Shown here in pieces: positions 56,251 to 64,000 of a stretch of DNA of 64,000 bases; positions within the stretch are counted from its first letter, which is position 1; every line of letters begins with the position of its first letter. A model generated the notes under the pieces. That model made no database searches. It worked only from the letters and a program-made list of their open reading frames with translations, and was not told the origin of the DNA. Source of the stretch: JARRQJ01 sp963761035 (GTDB taxonomy: Bacteria > Pseudomonadota > Gammaproteobacteria > DRLM01); NCBI GenBank assembly GCA_963761035.1, contig CAVXFH010000002.1, forward strand, positions 248,001 through 312,000, written 5' to 3'. The position numbers and the translations under genes were made by a program.

Positions 56251-58413
56251 ATGCAAACGAATAAATATGTATCTACTATAGGGTTATTTTCTATCATAAG
56301 TACATTAACATCTGTCTCAGTTGCTGGAACTAATTCCGAAGAACAGGACTTTGCACTCACTTTTGGTGATGCTCAGATGATCAGCATCGCAACCGGCACA
56401 CAGCAGCCAATATCACGGGCGCCAGCGGTAGCCGATGTAGTCACCTCCGACGACATTAAGGCGATGGGCGCGACCAATCTAGATCAGGTTCTGGAAACAA
56501 TTCCAGGTATACACGTATCAGTTTCCTCTTATCGATTTAATCCGATTTATTCAATAAGAGGTATCGGCTCGGATATCGATCCTCAAGTTCTTGTCCTTGT
56601 TAATGGTATTCCCTTAACGCAATTATTTCAGGGCGATCGGGGAATTCGCTCGTCGTTACCTGTTGCCAATATCGCTCGAGTTGAAGTCATTCGTGGCCCT
56701 GGTTCGGCCGTGTACGGTGCTGACGCCTTTGCAGGGGTCATCAATGTCATCACCAAAAAGGCGGATGATATCAATGGAACTGAGGCCGGTTTGAGAGCTG
56801 GTTCCTTCGACAGCCAGGACGGCTGGATACTTCATGGCACGTCTTGGAACGATTATGACATTGCATTTAGCCTGGAATGGTCTCACCAAGGAAATGACAA
56901 TAACCGAATTATTGATGCTGACCAACAAACGACATTTGATCAACTCATTAATATTCCAAATTCCTTGCCGCCAGCTAGCTTGGCCCCTGGCCCCGTCAAT
57001 ACAAGGCAGCGCCGTATCGACACAACGCTGGACATCCAGCACAATAATTGGAAATTTCACTTATGGAATTGGCGACAAAATGGTGTGGGAGTTGGGCCGG
57101 GGTTGGCTCTGGCGTTAGACCCGACAGGGTCGGCCACTACTAATAACTATCTATCAGATATTACGTATCATAATCCTCATATATCAGAAAACTGGGATCT
57201 CACCTCCCAAATTAGTTATATGGATATCGACATCCACAGTGCGCAAACTCTTTTCCCGTCCGGAACGGTACTGCCTATCGGTAGTGATGGTAACATCAAT
57301 TTTTTGTCACCTGCTGGTTTAGTGCTCTTCCCAGACGGGATGATCGGTGATCCGGGCGGACATGAAGACCATTATCGTTTCTCTGTGGATGCTTTTTATA
57401 ACGGTTATACGAATCATCGCCTGCGCGTTGGCAGTGGAGTTTATTACGCGAAGCTACGTGTAAACGAGACTAAAAATTATGGCCCTGGTGTAATTGACGG
57501 CACTGTTCCCGTGATTGATGGGACCCTCACGGACGTGACTGGTACATCTAATATTTACATCGAACCAAAAAATCGAACTAATTATTTTGCCTTTTTGCAG
57601 GATGAATGGACATTCGCTCGTGATTGGAGTACTACTCTTGGTCTTCGTTATGACCACTACTCAGATTTTGGCAATACACTTAATCCAAGGGCTGCCCTGG
57701 TTTGGCAAACGAAATATAATCTGACGACCAAATTACTCTATGGACGCGCATTCCGTGCTCCTTCGTTTGCGGAACTTTATGCCATCAATAATCCGATCCG
57801 ACTCGGTAACGCAAATCTGCGCCCTGAAACCATTGATACCTTGGAGATGGCCTTTGATTATCAACCAACTTTTGATATTAATACCAAATTGAATTTCTTT
57901 ACCTACAAAATTCGTAATCAAATATCTCTCGTTTCTCTCACGGGAGGATCTACCTTTACCTCTGATAATACCGGGCAACAAGATGGAGACGGCCTGGAAT
58001 GGGAAACCACTTGGAAATTATCCCGTGCATTGGATTTACAAGGCAATTACTCCTATCAGAATTCGTCTAGCAAGCAAAATAATAATACCTCCGCCAAAGC
58101 GCCTAAGAATCATATATACGCGTCGCTAGACTGGAAATTTTTGGACAATTGGCGTTTGAATACTCAAGCCAACTGGATAAGCCAGCGTGATCGAGCGCCC
58201 ATCGATACACGTCCCCCGCTTCAAGGCTATACAACTGTTGACATGACATTGCGTAAGTTTATCAATAATTGGGAAGCCACTATCTCTGTTCAGAATATTT
58301 TTAATCAACATCCCTTTGAGCCGAGTCCTTATGCTCCACCCGCCGCCCCTGTTCCCAACGACTTTCCGCTATCGGGCAGGAGCGGCTATGCAGAACTCCG
58401 ATACCACATGTAA
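56251..58413 (+). CDS. TonB-dependent outer-membrane receptor
   Basis: 720 residues. N-terminal signal peptide (STIGLFSIISTLTSVSVAG), then plug domain (about 60-170: SDDIKAMGATNLDQVLETIPGIHVS, VEVIRGPGSAVYGADAFAGVINVITKK, the family hallmark) and a 22-strand barrel ending LRYHM instead of the usual terminal Phe. Between ThDP and CS-like genes. The ligand is not readable: could be a ferric siderophore, other metal chelate or a polymer. Start behind GGATCGAGG. Confidence 0.9.
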   Translation: MQTNKYVSTIGLFSIISTLTSVSVAGTNSEEQDFALTFGDAQMISIATGTQQPISRAPAVADVVTSDDIKAMGATNLDQVLETIPGIHVSVSSYRFNPIYSIRGIGSDIDPQVLVLVNGIPLTQLFQGDRGIRSSLPVANIARVEVIRGPGSAVYGADAFAGVINVITKKADDINGTEAGLRAGSFDSQDGWILHGTSWNDYDIAFSLEWSHQGNDNNRIIDADQQTTFDQLINIPNSLPPASLAPGPVNTRQRRIDTTLDIQHNNWKFHLWNWRQNGVGVGPGLALALDPTGSATTNNYLSDITYHNPHISENWDLTSQISYMDIDIHSAQTLFPSGTVLPIGSDGNINFLSPAGLVLFPDGMIGDPGGHEDHYRFSVDAFYNGYTNHRLRVGSGVYYAKLRVNETKNYGPGVIDGTVPVIDGTLTDVTGTSNIYIEPKNRTNYFAFLQDEWTFARDWSTTLGLRYDHYSDFGNTLNPRAALVWQTKYNLTTKLLYGRAFRAPSFAELYAINNPIRLGNANLRPETIDTLEMAFDYQPTFDINTKLNFFTYKIRNQISLVSLTGGSTFTSDNTGQQDGDGLEWETTWKLSRALDLQGNYSYQNSSSKQNNNTSAKAPKNHIYASLDWKFLDNWRLNTQANWISQRDRAPIDTRPPLQGYTTVDMTLRKFINNWEATISVQNIFNQHPFEPSPYAPPAAPVPNDFPLSGRSGYAELRYHM

Positions 58414-58433
58414 TGACTCTCTCGTAATTCTCG

Positions 58434-59252
58434 ATGCCCAAGAAAGACAATATCAACGACCCTATCCTTCGCAATGAAAAGTTTGCTGAAAAGATACCTA
58501 CGCGCATTTGGTGTGAAGAGCCGAGCCCAGATAATCCCTACATAGCTCAGCGCAGTCTCTGCCATGGCTATGATTTCTTTGAATTGATGCAATCCTGCAC
58601 CTTTATTGAGGTCTTCTACCTGCTATTTCGAGGAGAGCTTCCTACTAAAGATCAGGCGCGTTTACTCGAAACATTGATGATAGCTCTTATCAATCCTGGG
58701 CCTAGACATCCTGCAACGCGTGCCGCTATGTCCAGTGCCGTCAGTAAAGCCCATATCAGCCATATTCTCCCGATATCCCTCTCGTGCCTTAGCGGAGATC
58801 ATTTGGGTGCAAGTGAAGTAGAAAGTGCCATGCGCTTTATCAAACGATCGGTAACAACCGAACCTGCAATGCTGTTACCTTCACTTATCGAGCAGAATCC
58901 CAAGCCATCCGAAGGAGACTGGCATATCGCCCCAGGTTTTGGCAGTCGCTTCGGCGGTATCGACGTGCTTCCGCAAAAAATAGCCAATATACTTTGTGCA
59001 ATGGCTGGTGCTGACGCAGCGCTTGAGTGGGGTATGAAATTCGTCAATGAAATCGCTATCCATCATTCAGGTTGGCTCAACACAAGCATAGCTGCCGCGG
59101 TATTTCTTGACCTAGGCTTTCACCCGCGAAACGGGCCCGGTCTATTTCAGATTCTCTCGTCGCCGGGCCTATTAGCTCATGGATTGGAATTTGCCAATAA
59201 ACATATTACAGCCATGCCCTTCGTAGATAATGAGCATTATGTTATCGAGTAA
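58434..59252 (+). CDS. Citrate-synthase/citryl-CoA-lyase-like protein A, active site degenerate
   Basis: 272 residues of the short citrate-synthase type: HGYDFFELMQSCTFIEVFYLLFRGELPT near residues 44-71 matches the substrate domain. The helix with the first catalytic His region reads SGDHLGASEVE (His123). The place of the second catalytic His (GFGHR in citrate synthase, GLGHP in citryl-CoA lyase) reads GFGSR (Ser171). The C-terminal acid region is also not conserved. So either non-catalytic or a changed reaction. 20 bases after the TonB receptor and overlapping protein B by 23 bases. Confidence 0.75.
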   Translation: MPKKDNINDPILRNEKFAEKIPTRIWCEEPSPDNPYIAQRSLCHGYDFFELMQSCTFIEVFYLLFRGELPTKDQARLLETLMIALINPGPRHPATRAAMSSAVSKAHISHILPISLSCLSGDHLGASEVESAMRFIKRSVTTEPAMLLPSLIEQNPKPSEGDWHIAPGFGSRFGGIDVLPQKIANILCAMAGADAALEWGMKFVNEIAIHHSGWLNTSIAAAVFLDLGFHPRNGPGLFQILSSPGLLAHGLEFANKHITAMPFVDNEHYVIE

Positions 59253-60069
59253 TGATGATATGAAGGATACAGAATTCTGGGATAAAAGACGCAACATCAT
59301 CCGCTCCCGCAAAGGAGGCGCTATTCTTGGCGGCGGACGCGTGTTTAGCCATGGCTACTCAATACTAGAAGACTTGCTCGGTAAAGCGAGCTATTTTCAA
59401 GTTCTAGTGTTAAACGTCACCGGACGCCTCCCGGAAGATCAGCTATCCAAATGGATAGAATCCACTTTTATCTGCTTAAGCTGGCCTGACCCCCGCATTT
59501 GGTGTAATCAAATAGGGGCTCTTGGAGGTTCCCTACGCAGTTCCCCAGTAGCCGCAATCACTGCAGGCGCTCTTGCATCCGATTCAATGCTATATGGACC
59601 AGGGACTGCAATAGGTGCGACTAAATTTATTACTACCGCGCTTCAAAAAAGAAAGAATGGCGCCTCCGTTGAGGCAATAATTCACCCTTATCGCAGGAAC
59701 CCAGAAAGCATACCAATCATTCCAGGCTATGCTAGGCCACTAGCCTATGGCGACGAAAGAGTTTCCGCAATGGAAAAGATTACAAAAAACCTTGGATTTG
59801 ATATCGGTGAACATTCTGCACTCGCTTTTGATATTCAATCTTATTTGTTTGATCATTTCGGAGAAAGCTTAAATCTGGCTGGATACATAGTTGCTTTTCT
59901 ATCTGATCGAGGGATTTTACCCGAAGAAATATACCGTATTTATTCATTATGCACTGTTAACGGAATTCATGCATGCTACGCAGAGGCTTATGACAACCCA
60001 CCTGAATCATTCCTTCCACTAAAATGTGAAGATATCGAATATAAAGGCAAATCATATCGTCCGCTATAG
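59230..60069 (+). CDS. Citrate-synthase/citryl-CoA-lyase-like protein B, active site degenerate
   Basis: 279 residues, paralogous in outline to protein A (HGYSILEDLLGKASYFQVLVLNVTGRLPE, residues 41-69). The first His region reads MLYGPGTAIGATKF and has no His; the second reads PGYARPLAYGDER (Ala168, no His), with the IPG lead preserved. Overlaps A by 23 bases, no clear ribosome site, so likely coupled to A. A and B may together form a heteromeric complex. Inner Mets at 59239 and 59260 are alternative starts. Confidence 0.75.
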   Translation: MSIMLSSNDDMKDTEFWDKRRNIIRSRKGGAILGGGRVFSHGYSILEDLLGKASYFQVLVLNVTGRLPEDQLSKWIESTFICLSWPDPRIWCNQIGALGGSLRSSPVAAITAGALASDSMLYGPGTAIGATKFITTALQKRKNGASVEAIIHPYRRNPESIPIIPGYARPLAYGDERVSAMEKITKNLGFDIGEHSALAFDIQSYLFDHFGESLNLAGYIVAFLSDRGILPEEIYRIYSLCTVNGIHACYAEAYDNPPESFLPLKCEDIEYKGKSYRPL

Positions 60070-60084
60070 AAATGCCCTTTAAAT

Positions 60085-60260
60085 CGACTTTAAATTCTGT
60101 TTCCTTAGGTGCGGCCACAACCACTTGTGCCTTGAAGGCCGGTGAGTGATTCCTCCGTTTACGCTTTGCCATACACTTGCTCCTTTTACTGGCCCTCTCG
60201 GGCCATCTATAGGGCAAGACTACAACTTATTCCTTTGTCCGAATTTCGGGGGTAAGCTCT
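60085..60260 (-). mobile_element. IS3-family left-end remnant with start of transposase OrfA
   Basis: On the minus strand, after a GC-rich end (CCCCCGAAATTCGGACAAAG) and about 80 bases of leader, AAAGGAG precedes ATG at 60172, encoding MAKRKRRNHSPAFKAQVVVAA, which matches the start of IS3-family OrfA proteins (the R-R-x-H-S/T-P-A/E-F-K pattern). The resemblance fades after about 25 codons near the stop of protein B. The rest of the element is absent, so it is a truncated fragment. Confidence 0.7.
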
Positions 60261-60277
60261 TATCAAAACCCCCGAAA
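60244..60277. repeat. Inverted repeat at the IS end
   Basis: TTTCGGGGGT (60244-60253) pairs with ACCCCCGAAA (60268-60277) in a perfect 10-base stem with a 14-base loop. It may be a piece of two abutting IS ends or a terminator for the CS-like genes. Confidence 0.5.
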
Positions 60278-60454
60278 AAACCCTTCACTTTATATTAAGA
60301 TACCCCTTATGCTGCTTCTGCGATCCGTAGTTGACATTCCCACGGTGAGGTTGGAAGCTAATACAAATTAGGCTCCGGTTAATAAAACAAACATTCATGC
60401 ATAGGGTGTAAGAGGAGACCCTACAATGCAAATTTTAAATCTACATTTTTTTCC
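60278..60454. other. Gap between IS remnant and decayed regulator
   Basis: 177 bases, AT-rich, no recognisable gene. It may hold the old promoter of the decayed regulator. Confidence 0.4.
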
Positions 60455-63400
60455 ATGAACGATGCTAGTGGCGATGGCATGAGGCAGTCATTTTCGGCTC
60501 AGCTCGCCAAGCTAAGTCTGCCACGCTTAGCGCGCGGGGTTGCCCGACCGCGGCTATTCACAGTGTTGGATAAGGCGCGGAAACGTCAGCGACGTGGATT
60601 GCCTCACCAGCCGAGGCGCCGGCAAAACTACCTTGGTGGCGACTTGGCTCCTGGAGCGCGGATCACCCTATTTGTGGTATCAACTGGACAAGGACGATGC
60701 CGATCCCGCGACATTTTTCTATTATCTTGGCATCGCCGCCAAACACGCCTCACAGGATCCGTCTCTTTTTCTCCCGCTGTTGACTCCAGAATATCTACCA
60801 GACATACCTGGTTTCGTCCGGCGCTACTTCCGTAAACTTTTTGCCTTGCTACCTTCCGGCATGGTATTGGTCCTGGACAACTATCAGGAGGTGGATGACG
60901 CTGCTATCTTTTCCGATATCTTACGCAGCGCTATCGGTGAAATACCCGAAGGAAGCCATCTCCTAGTGATCAGCCGCACTGATCCGCCCCCCACATTGGC
61001 GCGCCACCGGGCAACGAGCACCCTGATCCTCCTCGACTGGGGCATCCTGCGCCTGACCCTGGATGAGACCCAGTCCATCGTTACCCATGACTTGCCCCTC
61101 AACGACGAGAGTATCAGAACATTGCACGAACGAGCCGATGGCTGGCCCGCCGCCGTGACCCTGATGCTAGAACACATCAAGAGGAATGGCGCGGAGAATT
61201 GGGACATTGGATCCGGCCCATTGGAGACGGTGTTTCACTTCTTTGCCAACGAGTTCTTCAATGCCCTGCCAGAGACCACACAGGACTTCCTGCTAACGAC
61301 GGCGCTGCTTTCGCACATTACCCCAACTCTAGCCGAACAGCTGAGCGGTAACCCCGATGCCGGATCGATATTGACTGACCTTCACCGCCGCCATTTCTTT
61401 ACCCATCTCCGTGTCCTGGAAGAGACTAGTTATCAATACCATACGTTGTTCCGCGAGTTCCTGCTGGTCAGGGCGGCGGAGACATACACACGAGACCAAT
61501 ACCTTGCACTGACAAGCCGGGCAGGACGCTTGCTTAACGAACACCACCGCAGCGAAGAGGCGGTAATCCTGTACCTCCGTGCCCAGGATTGGGAGACGGC
61601 CATCCCCTTGTTGCTCAGCCAGGCTCCCCTCCTCCTAGCCCAAGGCCGCGCCCAGATTTTAGCGGGATGGTTGCAGCAGATACCGGAAGCATTAATAGTG
61701 GCTACGCCGTGGCTCCTATATTGGAAGGGCATGAGCCAACAATTTATTGACCCATTTGCTGCGCGACGGAACCTTGGAGCTGGCTAATGCCGGATTTGTA
61801 AGCTCGAATGATGTCATTGGTCAGATGCTGGTCGCCTCCGCAATAATCGACATTGCTTATATCCTTAGGCAGGGTTTTACCTCCGCTTTACCATGGATAG
61901 AGACGCTACAGAACTGTTACAACACGCATTCTGAAATTCAGTCTTCGACAATAGAGTCGCGCATTCTAACAAGCCTTGTTGCGCTCTTAACTTTTACAGC
62001 TCCACAAGAACCACGGCTGTCCGATTACGCCAATCGTCTATCATTTCTTTTATATAGTGATATAGATGTTAATCAGAAAGTGTTCACGGCTGGCCACCTG
62101 CTTTATTACACGTCATTGTTGCTGGCGATAGAGAAACCAGCGAGAGAATCATGGCGCATATTATGCCGCTTATTAGCTCTCCGGCACTAAGCGTTGTCAA
62201 TCAGATCTTTTGGCGGCATATGTGTGTGCTACCTTTTATTCTAGCTGGACAGGTTGACGCTGCGTACGAAGTTACTCGTCCCGTTTTAAATTTAGTAAGA
62301 GAAAACAACCTACGCTTTTTAGAGTTTATTGCCAATGTTTATGAGATGTTCGTCACTTATCACATTAACAATAGGATTTAGCCCAATCGATAATTATGCA
62401 CTTGCCGGCGATTTTGATAAACTTCCCACCAGCCTATGGATACGGCCTGGCTTCAGTTGACTGAATGTTGCTATGCCTAGATGAATAATGATTGGGCTAT
62501 GGTTTTAAGCCATGCGATAGCGGCTCGTAACGACTTTTCAAATTTTTCTTCGCCAACATTTGAAATGGAAATTACTTGCCTTATTGCTAACGCACGTTGT
62601 GAAAGCGCTAAGCCCGAAGAAGCCTTAGATCTACTCTGACTACTTAAACAACATAATTACAGCAAATCCCCAAGGTTATGCTTTCAAATTTTACTAATTG
62701 AAGCCTATGCCTATCTCGTTCAAGGAGATAGGGAGAATTGTCATTTTTCCTCACGTAAAGCATTAAGTATTGGTTGAATTCATCGTTACTTTGGGAATCT
62801 TTTTTGGTTCTCACGATTGATTACACGCCTCTGTGCCGAGGCGCTGCAGACTGGGATTGAGGTAGAATATGTTCGGCAATTGATCCGCAAGCGCAAGATC
62901 CTGCCCGAAGAATCCACCATCGAGCACTGGCCATGGCCGGTGAGGATTTATACCCTGGGACAATTCAAGGTAATGCTCAACGACCAGGAGATTCCGGAAC
63001 TAAAGGCCCAGCGCAAACCGTTCGCTCTGCTCCAGTCACTGATCGTCTTGGGTGGCGCGGAAGTGAAGATCGATAGGATCACCGAAATAGTATGGCCGGA
63101 CGCCGAAGGAGACGCGGCCGTCTCGGCCTTTACCACTACCGTCTCGCGGCTGCGCAAGCTGATCGGCGAGCATGCGATAATTGTAAAAGGCGGGCGGATA
63201 AGCCTCAATGAACGCAACTGTTGGGTGGATGTTCGAGCGCTGGAACGCCAACTGGACCTAACGGATAACCCTCAAGGCAACAGCGCCCGGGACTGCGCCG
63301 AGAAACTTCTTTCCCTCTACCGCGGTGCATTTTTGAGTGATGAGGATGGGGAATGGATCCAACGGCGGCGCCGCCGGCTTCGGGAGAAATTTTCGCGCCG

Positions 63401-63542
63401 TTTCACGCAATGTGTAAACGCCTTGCTGACAGCAAAAATGAATGAAACAGCTGCACGCCTTCTGGAAAGGGCCATGGATACGGATGCCGACATCGGGCAT
63501 TTACTCAAGCAGTCCTCCCCCGTCTTAACTCCCGCATTATGA
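60455..63542 (+). pseudogene. MalT-like ATPase / SARP-like regulator, decayed
   Basis: A single ancestral protein of about 1030 residues is read as fragments in three frames. N-terminal start AKLSLPRLARGVARPRLF (frame of 60455) shifts near 60590 to a frame with GAGKTTLVATWLLERG (Walker A), followed by the STAND/MalT ATPase to about 61770. There one extra A shifts again (ARR then TLELANAGF). Near 62150 the frame changes once more, then a stop at 62379, a further shift, and in-frame stops at 62478 (TAG), 62637 (TGA) and 62775 (TGA) in the TPR region. The end (62817-63542) holds an OmpR-type winged helix (GQFKVMLNDQEIP, AQRKPFALLQSLI, SRLRKLIGEHAIIV). Probable former regulator of the cluster. 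Confidence 0.85.
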
Positions 63543-63606
63543 ATTAGTCGCAGCACGCCGGTATGGGTTTCTATTTCCGTTGAATTGCCTGTCGTACGCT
63601 TCTATT

Positions 63607-64000
63607 TTATTGGGCTCCGGCCGTATTCACCTCCTTAATAGGCAGCGGAAAATGAACTGTGAATGTCGAGCCATTATCAGTTGCGCTTTGCACCCGGATA
63701 TCACCTCCCATCAGCCGGCAAAGCCGTTGGGTGATACTTAACCCCAGCCCGGTACCGCCATATTCCCGCGTAGTGCTCATATCCGCTTGGCGAAATTCTT
63801 CGAAAATATGCGCCTGCTGCTGCTCTGTCATGCCGATACCGGTATCGGAGACTACGATGGTCAAATCCTGATCCGTCTTCATTATACGTAGGCTAATTTG
63901 GCCGCCCGAGGTGAATTTAGCAGCGTTGCCCAATAGATTCACTATGATTTGCCGAAGCTTTGCATTATCTATCATTAGCGAGCCGTTATCGCCCTGAATG
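63607..64000 (-). CDS. Sensor histidine kinase, C-terminal ATPase part (runs off window)
   Basis: 131 codons seen; the frame stays open past 64000. HATPase_c domain: N box LRQIIVNLLGNAAKFT, G1 box DTGIGM, F box FEEFRQADMSTTREYGG, G2 box GGTGLGLSI. Ends at VHFPLPI plus a short tail, so it is the C-terminal end of a kinase with no receiver after it in this window. The sensor part lies outside. Convergent with the decayed regulator. Confidence 0.92.
   Translation of the reverse strand, partial: IQGDNGSLMIDNAKLRQIIVNLLGNAAKFTSGGQISLRIMKTDQDLTIVVSDTGIGMTEQQQAHIFEEFRQADMSTTREYGGTGLGLSITQRLCRLMGGDIRVQSATDNGSTFTVHFPLPIKEVNTAGAQ

Noticed and set aside
62478..62777. Possible TGA/TAG recoding in the regulator gene
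   Set aside because: Both TAG and TGA occur, along with several frameshifts; simple decay explains all of it.

Overview
The window looks like chromosomal DNA of a gammaproteobacterium: tRNAs with encoded CCA ends, a tig-clpP-clpX-lon block, TamA/TamB, prmB-aroC, FmdB-DUF502-aspS, nadA and oxygen-independent HemN. I cannot fix the genus. Roughly 1-53.8 kb is ordinary, fairly GC-rich, gene-dense housekeeping DNA. From about 54.1 kb onward the composition becomes visibly more AT-rich and the content changes to accessory genes, an insertion-sequence remnant and a decayed regulator.

Layout. 1-5.3 kb, minus strand: a tRNA run (Pro, Arg, His, Lys, Leu) behind a strong sigma70-like promoter, then trigger factor, ClpP, ClpX and the start of Lon, i.e. 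the cytosolic folding and proteolysis set. 5.3-10.6 kb, minus: an MFS permease, chorismate synthase, a small cytochrome c, HemN and a prmB gene broken by one missing G in a G tract. 10.8-16.3 kb, plus: tamA-tamB with a 4-base overlap. 16.4-33 kb: mostly small stress and repair functions (beta-propeller protein, HPF/cold-shock fusion, dodecin, PpnP, TrxC, TraB/GumN protein, RimO, RluA-type pseudouridine synthase, CnoX-like co-chaperone, macrodomain protein, Lpp-like lipoprotein, MsrA, SpoU-type methylase, Kef-type antiporter, a second paralogous propeller). 33-43.5 kb: CspA, GreB, RhlE helicase, YkgJ-type Cys-cluster protein, NadA, AspS, DUF502 and FmdB. 43.7-53.8 kb, plus: an Atm1-type ABC exporter, an AMP-phosphorylase-like enzyme immediately followed by a PRPP-synthetase homologue, DUF1614, a GAF/HD-GYP protein, an SDR and aconitase A.

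The most unusual segment is 54.1-60.1 kb: an acetolactate-synthase-like ThDP enzyme with an Arg-rich insertion, a TonB-dependent receptor, and two overlapping short citrate-synthase/citryl-CoA-lyase homologues that both lack the canonical catalytic histidine. This looks like an operon that makes, modifies or senses a small carboxylate and takes something up through the outer membrane; I know of no described system with this composition. It is followed by the left end of an IS3-family element, a MalT-like/SARP-like regulator ruined by several frameshifts and stops, and the C-terminal ATPase domain of a sensor kinase running off the window edge.

I saw no CRISPR array, rRNA or intact mobile element. 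All functional calls come from reading motifs; no database search was possible.
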